Counted from the stretch's first letter, positions 1 to 11,340 are shown. The stretch: DNA of 64,000 bases from Erinaceus europaeus (GCF_950295315.1 NC_080185.1:48031237-48095236); one strand, 5' to 3'. A program made the numbers and translations. The notes: generated by a model not told the origin, from the letters alone.

Positions 1-303
1 ATAAAAAACTAAAAGGTGGACAAAAGATCTGAATAGACAGTTTAGTAAAAGGAAGTCATACATATAGCTCACAGACATATGAAAAAATGTTTCATTCCAC
101 ATATCATGAGAGAAATGCATATTTAAACCACCAGGAGATACCACCTCATGCTTGTGAAGATGGCTCACATCAGCAAATGAAGAGATGACAAGTAACGAAG
201 AAAAATAAGCTCTGTTACATTCTTGGTAGGAATACAAACCGGTATAACACCTAAGGAATACTGTGTGGAGAATTCTCAAACAAATAAAAAATGAAAATAC
301 TTA
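1..303 (+). mobile_element. Old L1 ORF2 3' fragment
   Basis: Decayed copy of the ORF2 C-terminal region of an old L1. The order of phrases (deletion of gaaaaaatg, a gagaaatgcatatttaaacc block, then an accaccaggagatacc block) follows the usual L1 ORF2 3' coding region. Many stops are present. It enters from the left edge of the window, so its 5' extent is unknown. Confidence 0.6.
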
Positions 304-307
304 ACAT

Positions 308-492
308 ATCACAAGAGGTGAAACATCTCTCCCTCTGTCCCTACTCCTTCTCTATTTCTTTGTCTCTTTCAAAAAGGAAATTCAAATAAAAAAGAAAAAA
401 CTGACAGCTGGAGAAGTGGATTCTTCATGCAAGAACCAAGACCCAGAGATAACTCTCGAGGCCATAAATAAATAAATGAATAAATAATAAAA
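308..492 (+). mobile_element. Degenerate SINE-B, 3' part
   Basis: CT-rich body (ctccctctgtccctactcct), then an A-rich linker and a 'ggagaagtggattcttcatgc' type extension with an AATAAATAAATGAATAAATAA tail. The head is missing or unrecognisable, so this is an old or truncated copy. Confidence 0.5.
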
Positions 493-544
493 TAAAGTTT
501 TTAGCATTATGCAAAATTAGGAAATCAGGTTTTCTTTTCTTTTT

Positions 545-705
545 TTTCTCACATAAATAATTACTTCTGTCTCTTTTTTTCTCTCAGCATGACTCAGCTC
601 TGGCTCTTGGTGGTGCTGGGGACTGAACCTGAGACTTCACAGCCTCAGGCATGAAAGCCTTTTTACATAACCACTATGCTATTTTCCTGGTCCTCCCCAA
701 AATAA
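545..705 (-). mobile_element. SINE-C, minus strand
   Basis: Starts with a T-run (its A tail read on the plus strand). It continues through cagctctggctcttggtggt, a B-box-like gggactgaacctgag stretch, and ends with a head resembling 'aaccactatgctat'. Moderately diverged. Confidence 0.6.
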
Positions 706-903
706 CTTTTCTACTGGAGAAACTTTTCCACATGGTAACATCTAACTACAAGGAAATCTGGTCTTTACCGTATGCATCACCCTGTCCTTCTCATTTCTAC
801 CCCACCCCCAAACTCCTTGTCCTTGTGAATTTCTTACCTCAGGATATGTGCATTATTTTTCTCTCATTTACTTTCTTTTTAAAATTAATTAATTTAATTT
901 ATT

Positions 904-1262
904 TATAAAATAGAAAATATCAACAAAATCATAGAATAAGGGAGTGCAAAATTCCACAAATTTCCCAGGACCAGAGTTCCGTATCCCATCTTCTCCATTG
1001 GAAGCTTTCCTATTTTTTGTCTTTCTGGTAGCATGGACCCAAGGTCATTATGAGGTGCAGAAGGTGGGAGGTCTGGCTTCTGTAATTGCTTCTCCGATGG
1101 ACATGGGCATTGACAGGTTGATCCATACTCCTAGCCTGTTCCTATCTTTCCCTAGTGGGGCAGGGCTCTGGAGAGGTGAGGTACTAGGGTACATTCTTGA
1201 GGTCGTCTGTCCAGGGGAGTCACATTGAAATCATGGTAGCATCTCCAATTTGGTGTTTGGAA
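904..1262 (-). mobile_element. Long L1 3'UTR, old subfamily
   Basis: Contains the blocks that recur throughout this window: agagttccgtatcccat, gcatggacccaaggtcatt, gcagaaggtgggaggtctgg, and ttgatccatactcctagcct. Divergence is higher than in the copies at 8148 and 26350. It has no coding capacity; the open frame across it is accidental. Confidence 0.7.
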
Positions 1263-1837
1263 AGTGTATTCATTTGCTTCCTCAAACAGACTATTCTAAT
1301 AGTCTGTCTAATGTCAATTTTAAAGCTTTATCAGCCTAGAGAAGGGCTTGGAAAGTTTTCTGTATTATTACAATGAAAATTACCACTGAAGAATGATGTA
1401 ACACTTGCCTCACATGTGATATTTCAGATCTCCTAAATTATACCAAGACATTGGTTCACAGGTGTACTTTTTTTCTGTCATTACAAGTACTAAATATTTC
1501 ACATCGCAGAAATAATATTTAATTTTAAAAAGTGCATGCACTGCTGTTTATGCATCTAGCAAAAATTGCTATATGCATCAGTATGTACATTTTTAAAGTA
1601 GAAATCATAGGTAGTGTTTTTGCTTCTATTGCTTAATTAAGACAAAAATAAACATTCAATGACTATATACTATGTACCAGGCACTTTGAAGATTTATTTC
1701 ACCTAGTTTAAATTCCATATCTTATTTGAGAAAAAGAAATTTTTAGGTTCAAAGACCTAGTTAAATTGTAAGGTCACAATTCTATTTCTAAGAATACTCA
1801 GCTGTTAGGAAAGATGAAGTCATCTCCTTTGCCTCAT
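1263..1837. other. Unassigned AT-rich sequence
   Basis: No gene, RNA or clear repeat was recognised. Sequence is AT-rich with short homopolymer runs and stops in all frames. Confidence 0.5.
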
Positions 1838-3350
1838 GAGTGGCTGAGAAAGCTGTGGTATATATACACTATGCATCTATCAAGAACAATGAACCCACCT
1901 TCTCTGACCCATCTTGGACAGAGCTAGAAGGAATTATGTTAAGTGAACTAAGTCAGAAAGATAAAGATGAGTATGGGATGATCCCACTCATCAGCAGAAG
2001 TTGACTAAGAAGATCTGTAAGGGAAACTAAAATCAGGACCTGATCAAATTGTAAGTAGAGCACCAAAGAAAAAACCCTGTGGTGAGGGGTAGACATGCAG
2101 CTTCCTGGGACATTGGGTGGTAGGAATGGTTGGGAGGGATGGGTCACAGTCTTTTGGTGGTGGGAATGGTGTTTATGTACACTCCTAGCAAAATGTAGAC
2201 ATATAAATCAGTAGTTAATCAATATGAGAGGGGGAAAATCAATTGTATGTCTCAAAGTTTTTCAAAAAACAAACTGAATCTTTTTAATATATATGCAGTG
2301 TATTTGATATGCGGACTCTCTCAAAAGCCTAGACCAAGTAGATTAGAAGCATCCAATAGCACAGCTATATACAAGATACAGGATACTGTACAGCAAACCA
2401 TAACAAAGTACTTTTCAAAGTTAACACAATTAACAAATAATGTGATAATAATATTAACTATTGATTGTCTTTTTGAACCCTAAGACAGCAGGAACCTCAC
2501 ATCTTCACTATAGAGCCCCTACTTCCCCCAGTCCTGGAACCCTTGGATAGGGCCCACTTTCCCGTATGCATCTCCCAATCCAAACCAAATAATATTGCAT
2601 CCGCCGATCACAACCTAACCAAAGCAACGATTGCCATCTCAACATGCTTCACCTCAGACTGTATCCAGAGACTTCACGTATGGAATGACAACCCTTCAGC
2701 TTCATTACTCGGGTGAGACCTTTCCTTTAATAGTACACTCTAATTTCATCTCAGGTAGTTCACTTTCTAACAAAGTCCCATAACCTAGATATACACCAGT
2801 TTCTGTGAGAGAGAGCTTATGTGCACACGTATCCATAAACTACTGCAAAATATATACCTGAAAGCAGGATTACACTAGAGTTTGCAGTGAGTACCTCCCT
2901 AACACTTCCTCTCCACTATTCCAAGCTTGGGATCCATGATTGCTCAACAAATTGTTTGGCTTCATATGTTAACTCTCTTTTCAATCACGAGGTTCCAGAT
3001 GCCACCAGGATGCTGGCTAGGCTTCCCTGGATTGAAGACCCCACCAATATGTCCTGGAGCTCAGCTTCCCCAGAGACACACCCTACTAGGGAAAGAGAGA
3101 GGCAGACTGGGAGTATGGACGGACCAGTCAACGCCCATGTTCAGCGGGGAAGCAATTACAGAAGCCAGACCTTCTACCTTCTGCAACCCTCAACGACCCT
3201 GGGTCCATGCTCCCAGAGGGCTAGAGAATGGGAAAGCTACCATGGGAGGGGGTGGGTTATGGGGATTGGGTGGTGGGAATTGTGTGGAGTTGTACCCCTC
3301 CTACCTTATGTTTTTGTTTACTAATTCTTTCTTAAATAAAAAAAAAAGAA
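1838..3350 (+). mobile_element. L1 3' end: ORF2 tail plus long 3'UTR
   Basis: Begins with decayed ORF2 C-terminal sequence (1838-2030, around the conserved 'aagtgaactaagtcagaaag' and 'gatgagtatgggatgatccc' blocks). It then runs without a break into the long 3'UTR: tcttttggtggtgggaatgg near 2153, tgtctcaaag near 2250, gcaggaacctcac near 2488, and the terminal module 2885-3340, ending in an A tail near 3341. This copy links the recurrent terminal module to an L1 ORF2, and is why I call those copies L1 3'UTR instead of LTRs. A deletion relative to the copy starting at 57585 lies near 2880. Confidence 0.75.
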
Positions 3351-3825
3351 ATATTCTAGACACAAGCTATCACAGTAAGTAAGGCAAAAGCTCTTATGGA
3401 GCTTAACATTCTTGTTCTGTCCCTTCATTATTCATTATTTCTATTGCTTTTTTTTTTCAAATGAAGATAGAAAATGAACCCATGACCTAGTGCATGTATA
3501 ATACTGCTAAGTAGCCTGCTGTCTCATTTTTTAATTAAAAAAATATATTTGGGAAAGATAGAGAGTAGAAAATGCAGGTGTAAGCCACATAAACTGGGGT
3601 AAACTGGCTTTGTTATTGAAGAAATACATAAGATAAATATGGTGGACTTGGATTAGCATAAAGTTTTGTGATCTAAAAATAGAAAACAGGTCCAACTTTT
3701 ACTTCTTACCTTTACAACCTTGGACAATTTATTTAATATTTATGTGTCTTTGATCTAGTGTGTAACCATAGGGAAATTTATCTCTTTGACAAAAGAATTC
3801 TTTTAGGTTATTATTAGGCTGTTTT
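3351..3825. other. Unassigned, with faint SINE remnant
   Basis: A T-run at 3449-3458 followed by 'gaacccatgacctag' and 'aatactgctaagtagcctgc' resembles a worn minus-strand SINE-C. The rest is AT-rich with nothing recognised. Confidence 0.35.
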
Positions 3826-3985
3826 TTGGCTGTTACAGGCTGACTTTTTCAGGTAGAAAAAGAGACAAAGAGTCAGAGAGAGGGAGAGAAAGAATCTGAA
3901 CTATTTAATCTTCCTTAATTGTAGTAGAGACTGAGCTTGAACCTTTTGGGAGGCATACATAGCAAGCAATCATACAATATATACG
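3826..3985 (-). mobile_element. Old SINE, minus strand
   Basis: Purine-rich block (gagacaaagagtcagagaga) followed by 'gactgagcttgaacc', the order expected for a minus-strand tRNA-derived SINE. The head is diverged. Confidence 0.45.
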
Positions 3986-4002
3986 TGTGTGTGTTTATAT
4001 AT

Positions 4003-4315
4003 ATATAGTTTGTTTTTGTCACCAGGTTTATAGCTGGCTATAGCGTGCATGCTGATTCCACTAATCTTGGCTTTTTTTTTCATTTTTCTTTTATAAAGGA
4101 TGAGAGACCAAGATAGATAGGGATAGAGAGACAGAGAGGAGAGACACAGGTAGTATGACTGTACCACTAATAAAGCCTTTCCTGTGCAGATAGGGACCTT
4201 GCATGGCTGGGGACAGCTGAGGGGATTAGGGAGACTAGAACTGATCCTTTAAGCTTGGTAATGTGTGCCATGTTCCTGATGAGCCATCACCACACCTCGG
4301 GGCTCTTTACTTTTT
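4003..4315 (-). mobile_element. Old SINE-A/B type, minus strand
   Basis: Contains the 'tgtcaccaggtttatagctgg' tail-side module also seen at 41700, a purine-rich block (agagagacagagaggagaga), a middle near 'cctttcctgtgcagatagg', and a head near 'gtgtgccatg'. Substantially diverged. Confidence 0.5.
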
Positions 4316-5085
4316 TAGAGATAGAAAGTATAAGAAAAGCTCTGAATATCCAGGTGAGGTTAACCTTTTGTAATAGTTATTTGCATTCAAAAGGATAATC
4401 CCCATATGTAAAGACGAATCCTCTGCAAAAGGAAGAGGATCAGATCTGTAGTAAAAACTCCTATCAAAGAAGCCAGCAATTTAAATCTGAATAACAATTA
4501 CACCTTTGTTTACTGTGGCTTTCCTGGTAATATCCTATTATTGGCAGCCACTACATCTCTTCCCACCTTTCCCAACATTTTCTTTTTTAATAGCTGGAGA
4601 TGCTATTTGCGGTGGTGGCTTGAGTTACTTTGGAGTTTGGGTTTTCTTCGGTTTTTCCCATGTTATATTGGTGGCAAATATGTTACTAAACATTTTCCCC
4701 TCCTGTTAACCTGTCTTTTATTACAAGGGGTGCCTTAGTTAAAAATCTAGAAGGGTGGGAAAAAAATTATTCTTCTATGTACATCACACAGATAGATGTA
4801 AAATTGCTCTGTAAGTATCTAAATGACTGACAGATATAATAATGAAGCCTGCTGACTTGATGAGTAAGTAACGTAATTAGTTGCCAAACTGTTTTAGTTA
4901 ACACTGATTATTTTTCTAACAACACATTAGTAAAAAAATAATTAACGTTTTAAATTTATCTCACCTGGATTTTTTTCCTTTTAAATTATTTTCAGAAACT
5001 GGAGGAAACTCAAGTCAATTAAAATTATTTATAATATATTTGTATAAGTAGTCTTGTCTTGAAAATAAAGGACAATGCTTAATTC
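4316..5085. other. Unassigned AT-rich sequence
   Basis: No feature recognised. Two overlapping open frames of 65-67 codons at 4506-4738 have no motif and look accidental. Confidence 0.5.
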
Positions 5086-5100
5086 AGAATGACCAGACTG

Positions 5101-5304
5101 GGGGCCAGGCGGTGGTGCACTTGGTTAAGCACACACATTACAGTGCGCAGGGATCTAGATTCAAGCCCCTGGTCCCCACCTGCAGGGGGAAAGCTTCACG
5201 AGTGGTGATGTAGGGCTGCAGGTGTCTCTCTGTCTCTCTCCCTCTCTATCTTCCCCTATCAATTTCTCTGTCTCTATACAATAATAAATAAAACACTTTT
5301 AAAA
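5101..5304 (+). mobile_element. SINE-A with perfect target duplication
   Basis: Full-length copy: tRNA-like head (ggcggtggtgcacttggtta), B-box region 'gattcaagcccc', gcagggggaaagcttcacga, CT-rich body and an ataataaataaaac tail. It is flanked by a perfect 15-bp direct repeat (agaatgaccagactg at 5086-5100 and 5305-5319). This fits L1-dependent insertion and a fairly recent date. Confidence 0.9.
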
Positions 5305-5319
5305 AGAATGACCAGACTG

Positions 5320-5947
5320 ACTGTATTTGCACTAAACTTAACTTGAAATTAGCATGGTTCCCGTGGTATTCAAATGAGGCGGTTACCCACACATTGTGAA
5401 ATTCTGCATATACGGAAAGAAACAAAGTTATGGATTGGCAAAGCTCATTTGGATAGTGTTATGAGGAAGCAGGGCAAATGGTGTTGAGATCCCCTTGAAC
5501 TCCACTAGTAGGGTTCTAGATGAATATTATCATAGATTTATATTATATGTAGTATATAATATATACCACAATTGTCTATTATATGTGTGTGTGTTTCTAA
5601 AAGAAAACAGGAAGACATTAAACTCATACTACTCATGCTTCCTTTATTTTGAAACACTCAAGTATACCAAGAATTCTGACCCTTAAGTCAGAATTTAATT
5701 TGGAGACATATCATAGCTGCCACCTAGTGACTGTTACAATAACTGCAGAAATTGGTCATTTATATTGGTTGTCACTATGGTGGATTCTACAGACTAAACA
5801 TGCCTGCCTAGATGCAGCAGTCAATGTATGTGTTCAATTCCCAGCCTCTTTCTTTGCATTAGAAGTCGTTCAATCTGTACATGGCAACAACATTAATATG
5901 GAAAGGAGTGGGATACGTTAATTTAAAAAATAACTTATTGGATCTCA
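5320..5947. other. Unassigned sequence
   Basis: Nothing recognised apart from a short TG run near 5586. Open frames of 63-90 codons have no identifiable motif. Confidence 0.45.
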
Positions 5948-5949
5948 GG

Positions 5950-6155
5950 AGTGCTGGGTGGTGGTACACCTGGTAAAGTATGCATGTTACAATGCTCAAG
6001 GATCCTGGCTGAACCCCCACTACCCACCTGCATTCAGGGGGAAAGGTTCATATGTAGTGAGGCAGTGCTGCACCTGTTTCATTGTCTCTCTCTCCCTATC
6101 CCCCTTCCTTCCCTTTCAATTTCTCTGTCTTTATCAAACAAACAAATAAATAACC
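5950..6155 (+). mobile_element. SINE-A
   Basis: Head gctgggtggtggtacacctg, middle cattcagggggaaaggttca, CT-rich body, and an AAACAAACAAATAAATAA tail. More diverged than the copy at 5101. Confidence 0.75.
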
Positions 6156-6398
6156 TTGATCTCCAAAATAATAACATAACTCACTTCAAATGTTATTTCA
6201 TTCCAGTTTTGGTAATTACATTTTACAGATTGTCAAAATCACAAATGAGTTTCCAGAAAAGAGAAACAAAAGTGACTGGTGAGAAAAGGAGTTTTGCCAT
6301 CAACCTGCCATCAATCTTATTTTTATTACATAGAAGAGAATAGAAAATAATACCATTTACTATATACCTTAATAATAGTCTTTGATAAAACATTTAGC

Positions 6399-6399
<1 letters not shown>

Positions 6400-6447
<48 letters not shown>

Positions 6448-6449
6448 CA
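6400..6449. repeat. (TG)n-(CG)n dinucleotide tract
   Basis: About 41 bp of alternating TG that passes directly into GCGCGCGC: an uninterrupted alternating purine/pyrimidine run of about 50 bp. Confidence 0.95.
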
Positions 6450-6490
6450 TTCCAAGATGCACAACAGAATTTGCCATCAAGATTTTTGAA

Positions 6491-6717
6491 AGGGGGACCA
6501 GGTGGTGGCACACCTGGTTGAGTGCACATTTTACAATAAACAAGTACCCAAGTTTGTGCCCCTAATCTCACCTGCAGGGGGAAAGCTTCACGAGTGGTGA
6601 AGCAGTACTGCAGGTGTCTTTCTGTCTCTCTTCATCTCTGTCTTCCCCTTCTCTCTCAATTTCTGACTGTCTCTAGCCAATAATTAAATAAAGATAATAG
6701 AAAAAACTAAAAAAAAA
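6491..6717 (+). mobile_element. SINE-A
   Basis: Head accaggtggtggcacacctg, middle gcagggggaaagcttcacga, CT-rich body, and a TTAAATAAAGATAA then A-rich tail. A short target repeat (ttgaaag) lies on both sides. Confidence 0.85.
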
Positions 6718-6829
6718 TTGAAAGGCATTTTCATGATGAGGCTTTATAATAAGCAGTTCTCTAAGGAGGACCTCAATAACCCTCACCCTCACATAGTCCC
6801 CTCCCCTTTGTTTCTGAAAAATGCAAATA

Positions 6830-7360
6830 AGAGTTATTACTCCTATTAGTACCTTGTTTTATAGGGCACTATAGATTATGCAGGTGGACCTAATCTCATT
6901 TTATTAGTCCTTCAAATCTCATTTTATTAGTCCTTCAAATGCAGGTAATTTTCTCTTTTTAAGTGAAGGCAGCTTTAGAGAACAAACATGGAAAGGACTG
7001 CATATGCAATTGTTGACTTTGAAGATGGAGGCCATGTAAAAAGAATTGTGGATAAGTTTTAGGAGCAAAAGCAGTTCCCAACTGTCAGCAATAAATATGG
7101 ATGCCCGTTCTACAAACCTAAAGGCCTGAATTCCACCAACAAGATAAATGAGCATGGAAGCAGGTCCTTTACCAGAAACTCTAGAAAACAAATCTGACAC
7201 GGAATGCATATTGACTTCAGCCTTGTGCGACTTTGAGCATTGAATCCAGGTAAGGCTCCTGGATTTCTGACCCAGACAACTATGAGTTAGCAAAGTGGTA
7301 TTTGAGGCCACAAGGCTTTTTAGTAATTTGTTGTTACATAGCCAAAGAAAACTAATAGTC
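6830..7360 (+). mobile_element. MaLR LTR, MLT1 type
   Basis: Matches from memory the ordered blocks of MLT1-class LTRs: 'aggtggacctaatctcat', 'ttgactttgaagatggagg', 'gcctgaattccaccaacaag', 'gacttcagccttgtg', 'cttctgaccc', and the terminal 'gaaaactaatag'. This family predates placental orders, so it is one of the oldest elements in the window. An internal 24-bp tandem duplication lies near 6893-6940. The antisense open frame of 130 codons at 6919-7311 is a by-product of the LTR. Confidence 0.7.
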
Positions 7361-7702
7361 AGTATAGTTCATGTATACTATATATGGAAAATACTGCATT
7401 ACTACAGTGTCAGAGACATAAGAAAATATGAAAGTATGAGGAATAGAAACTTCTGAGATATTCTGAATGAGAATGATGACACAAGGATGAAGTATATTCA
7501 AAAAATGACTGGAGGAGAATAGAAACAGAAAAGACCTGCAGAATACAGTAGGTGAAAACTTAGTCTCTTTGATAAGATGGTCACTTTCCTACCAAAGAAA
7601 ATGGATTCACATCCATTTAAAGGTTTACATCTTACATCTTTTTTTTTTTTTATTTGACACTCCTCTAGTAATTTAATAGAAATGGGGAAATCTGACTTGA
7701 TT
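7361..7702. other. Unassigned sequence
   Basis: No repeat or gene recognised; contains a T-run at 7640-7651. Confidence 0.45.
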
Positions 7703-7868
7703 TTTAAGATTTACTTATTTTATCTGACATAAATTGTTTCTCAAGGGAGAGAAAGACAGAAAATACAGAGAACCATTCCAGTACATGCCATGCCAGAAAT
7801 TGAACTAGGAGATTCAGGTGTGTGAGTCTTGTGGTTTGCCAGCTAAGGCATTTCTTGAGCTAGCAGAT
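7703..7868 (-). mobile_element. Old SINE, minus strand
   Basis: Order 'agatttacttattttatctg', purine block 'gggagagaaagacagaaaat', 'gaaattgaactaggagattc', then a diverged head. Low identity to the young SINE-A copies. Confidence 0.45.
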
Positions 7869-8147
7869 ACAAACATTTCTAATTATATATCCCGAAGGAC
7901 AAAGAAGTTTGTGTAAAAATTAGAAGTTTTACATTGCCACACTCCATCTTTATATATATAAAAAAGCTATATTGGGTTTGAAAAAATACAAGTTAAGAAT
8001 TGGATTAAATTTATGCTCGCAAAGGAGGAAAAAGTTTATTTGGATTGATGCAGACTAATAAATCAAGTTACCAAGTTAGTATATGTTACATTGGTTAAAA
8101 AGAAAATACAAACATTGAAACGCTCTACTTGCTTTATTAAAACAGAA

Positions 8148-8530
8148 TCAGTTAACTCTCTTTTCAGTCACCAGATTCCAGATGTCATCAGGATTCCCTA
8201 GACTGAAGACCCCACCAATGTGTCCTGGAGCTCTGCTTCCCCAGAGACACACCCTACTAGGGAAAGAGAGAGGCAGACTGGGAGTATGGACCGACCAGTC
8301 AACGCCCATGTTCAGCAGGGAAGCAATTACAGAAGCCAGACCTTCTACCTTCTGCAACCCTCAATGACCCAGGGTCCATGCTCCCAGAGGGATAGAGAAT
8401 AGGAAAGCTATCAGGGGAGGTGGTGGGATATAGAGATTGGGTGGTGGGAATTGTGTGGAGTTGTACCCCTCCTATCTTACAGTTTTGTTAATGTCTCCTT
8501 TCTTAAATTAAAAATAAAAAATATAAATAT
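8148..8530 (+). mobile_element. Long L1 3'UTR, terminal module
   Basis: Starts at 'cagttaactctcttttcagt' and runs through cacaccctactagggaaaga, gggaagcaattacagaagcc and gtgtggagttgtacccctcc to an A-rich tail at about 8505. The same module with few differences occurs at 2960, 31312 and 62780, so this subfamily is comparatively young. It is 5' truncated. Confidence 0.85.
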
Positions 8531-9570
8531 AAAATAAAATAAAAAGTTCCTGAAAAAACAAAACAAAACAAAAACAGAATCAGGTACAACAGGGAAAGTA
8601 AGTAAATGGGAAATTGGTCCCACATTGCAGTTTGAAATTCCTCTGAAACTTTAGATAACAGATATAATCAACATAAGGCAAGTCATTAAAAAAAATCTCA
8701 GAGCTATCAGATTATGAAAAGAAGATATCTGAATAGGTTATAATTGATATTGAAACTGAAACAATTTAAATCTTAAATGTGAGGAAATGCAGAGATGTAA
8801 CTCCTCTTGAGATTGCCATAAAATTTTAAATATTTTCTGTGCTTTAAACTAGTCAGAGAACCAGCAAGGTTACTAAGTTTTAATATTATTTCCCTTAAGT
8901 GAAAGCTCACAGGAAACTCTTAATAAACAACTACTATGAACAAGAAATTAGTTTTTTTCCCTTTATGATTTTATATAATAGGAGAGCAATTCCTAGGCAT
9001 AGAGAGAATTAATGATCAAGGTGAGAAAAGAAAGTTAAACAAGACATATGATCAACATTGTATAGTTTTGTCAATAATTAACAAATCCTGTTTCCTCTTC
9101 TTGTGCTGTACATCTTTAACAGAGCCCTAAATAATGAAAACAAATAACTTTGGATTTGAACCTAAGAAAAAATTAAAAATAAAAAGTGTATTTCATTCTA
9201 TTTTATGCCTATAACTTCTTTACTGCCCATTTTTGGAAAGTTTTTTGGCTGAAGAAAACTATTTCCTTAATTTCTAATTTTATTTGCCACACCAAAATGA
9301 CATAGGCAAACATTATACTAAATAATGTGATTCTCAGTATCATACATAAAACTTTCCAGTTTTCTTCGACTCATGCTTACTCGTTTCTCAGTAAATTTGA
9401 AGTGTCATTTATGTAGATACCATTAGTTGTAACTTTTTTTTCTAAATAAGAGTGGAAGGAAAAGGATAAAATGGAGGCAGGTATAGCCTAGAAGTTTGTA
9501 TATTGTAAAGGATGATTGCTGACCTGATTGTTGCAGTTAAGAGGCATCAAATTTTGTCTAGTCTTTAGGG
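8531..9570. other. Unassigned AT-rich sequence
   Basis: About 1 kb without a recognised gene or repeat; short A-rich runs only. Confidence 0.5.
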
Positions 9571-9576
9571 AATGAA

Positions 9577-9783
9577 TATAACTTCTTCTTCTTCTTCTTC
9601 TTCTTCCTCTTCTCCTTCTTCTTCTTCTTCTTCTTCTTCTTCTTCTTCTTCTTCTTCTTCTTCTTCTCCTCCTCCTCCTCCTCCTCCTCCTCCTCCTCCT
9701 CCTCCTCCTCCTCCTCCTCCTCCTCTTCCTCCTCCTCCTTCTCCTCCTCCTCCTCCTCCTTCTCCTCCTCCTCCTCCTCCTTT
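9577..9783. repeat. (CTT)n then (CCT)n polypyrimidine tract
   Basis: About 200 bp of almost pure pyrimidine: CTT units with a few CCT interruptions (9582-9666), then long CCT runs with CTT interruptions. The Ser/Pro reading frame across it is a repeat artefact. Confidence 0.95.
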
Positions 9784-10345
9784 CTTCTGTTGCTCTTATG
9801 TTACAATCTTAATTGAAGTCAGGCAGGACTAACACATATATAATCCTGCCTCATACTGTACAAAGCATTATTATTTATATGACTTTGAAGAGTTGACTCA
9901 TATAGTGAAAGCATGCTACTTGGACAAAATTGTTTCATTAATGACATCCATTTGTTTCCTAAAGTGAAAATCTGATTCCTGCTGCTAAAGAAAAAGGAAA
10001 AAATTTGCTAAATCAAATCTTAAGCTATAATTAAATGGGGAATATGGCATTAAGCTTCACTGCAACTCATTATTACAATTATCATGGTACATTTATATGG
10101 CATTTAACTTTTGTAATGTGTGAGATAAATGGCCTCATATTAACCCTCCAACAGAGTACGGGGAGTCAGGGTGAGCACATAATTCTATTGTTCAATTAAC
10201 CAAATGAAAAGCTTACAAAATCTCATAGGCATGATTTGTTAACTGTGGCTACTACATGCACAAAACTGATGTTTGCCAGCTAGTGAGTACTACTTAATGG
10301 AAACAGATTCAAATTAATGTTTACAATTCTGCTATTAAAAATTCT
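9784..10345. other. Unassigned sequence
   Basis: No gene or repeat recognised. Confidence 0.45.
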
Positions 10346-10350
10346 TAGTA

Positions 10351-10682
10351 GGGGGCCTGGCAGTACCACAGTGGGTTAAGCACACATGGCGCAAAGCACA
10401 AGGACTGGCATAAGGATCTGGGTTCCAGCAGCTGGCACCCCACTTGCATTGGGGTCGCTTCACACATGGTGTAGGTCTGCAAGTATCCCTCTCTCTGTCT
10501 TCCTCTCCTCTGTTGATTTCTCTCTGTCCTATCCAGCAACAACTACAGCAATAACAACAATAATAATAACAACAATGATAAACAACAAGGGCAACAAAAG
10601 GAAAAAATAGCTTTCAGGAGCAGCAGGTTCATAGTGCAGGCACTGAGCCCCAGCAGTAACCCTGGAGGCCCCCCCAAAAAAA
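10351..10682 (+). mobile_element. SINE-B, long form with 3' extension
   Basis: Head ctggcagtaccacagtgggt, middle near 'ggggtcgcttcac', CT-rich body, CAACAATAATAATAACAACA linker, 'gggcaacaaaagg', then the extension 'ggagcagcaggttcatagtg' ending at ccctggaggccccccc. Near repeats 'aaaattcttagt' and 'aaaattcttggt' flank it as a worn target duplication. Confidence 0.85.
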
Positions 10683-10858
10683 ATTCTTGGTCTTCAGAAT
10701 ACTTCACTGAATAGGGAACACAGTGATAGGAATTTTATAATGCAACATCTTAAGTAAAGTGTATGTGTTTACTACAATGAATTTGTGAAGGTAAAGGGAG
10801 ACAAAATGATGAGATTGCACATGATTTTGAGGTAGAGCAATAAGACTGAGCTGCTGTT

Positions 10859-11002
10859 ATTTTTTTTTTCTGTTTATTTTCCATGGAGATGAGAGAGAAG
10901 GAGAGAAAGACAGAAACAACTGTAGCACAGCTCTGCCACTCATGAATTTTCCCCCTGCTGGTGGAGACTGAAGGCTTTAACCCACGTCCTTATTACAGAA
11001 AA
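10859..11002 (-). mobile_element. SINE-A remnant, minus strand
   Basis: T-run, purine block (gatgagagagaaggagagaa), 'cactcatgaattttccccct', 'ctggtggagactgaaggctt'. The head is truncated near 11000. Confidence 0.5.
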
Positions 11003-11137
11003 GAGTCAAAGCAGTTTTGGAGAGGAAACTATTCACAAAAAAGTTAATGCCAAAAATATCACTCATTCATTGTTCACTATGTGTCAAGTATGTGATTGCT
11101 GGCTACTGTAGTCCATCATACAAATAAAACACAGTAT

Positions 11138-11340
11138 GGGGCTGGCAGTGGTACCTAATTGAGCACACATGTTGTCATGTACAAGGATGGAGTTTGAGCC
11201 CCCACTCCCCAGTTGTAAGAAGGATGCTTCAGAAGCAGTGAAGCAGGACTGCAGGAGTCTATCTTTTTCTCTGCCTCTCTATTTTCCCTCTGTCTTGTTG
11301 AATAAAAATAGAAAGAAAATACAAGGGAAAAAACACAGAT
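11138..11340 (+). mobile_element. SINE-A, diverged
   Basis: Head ggctggcagtggtacctaat, 'gagtttgagcccccactccc', 'gatgcttcagaagcagtgaa', CT-rich body, ATAAAAATAG tail. Flanked by aaaacacagtat and aaaacacagata. Confidence 0.75.

Noticed and set aside
2887..3382. 145-151-codon frames recurring at 2887, 8182, 61562 and 62698
   Set aside because: They are the long L1 3'UTR terminal module. Recurrence comes from transposition; frames differ between copies and are broken in many.
4506..4738. Two overlapping 65-67-codon frames, rich in Trp and Phe
   Set aside because: No signal, splice or homology evidence; frames of this length are expected by chance.
6919..7311. 130-codon open frame on the minus strand
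   Set aside because: It lies antisense across the MLT1-type LTR; composition and lack of motifs point to chance.
9572..9832. Open frame of 86 codons, poly-Ser then poly-Pro
   Set aside because: It is a direct translation of the CTT/CCT tract and has no start context or flanking coding signal.
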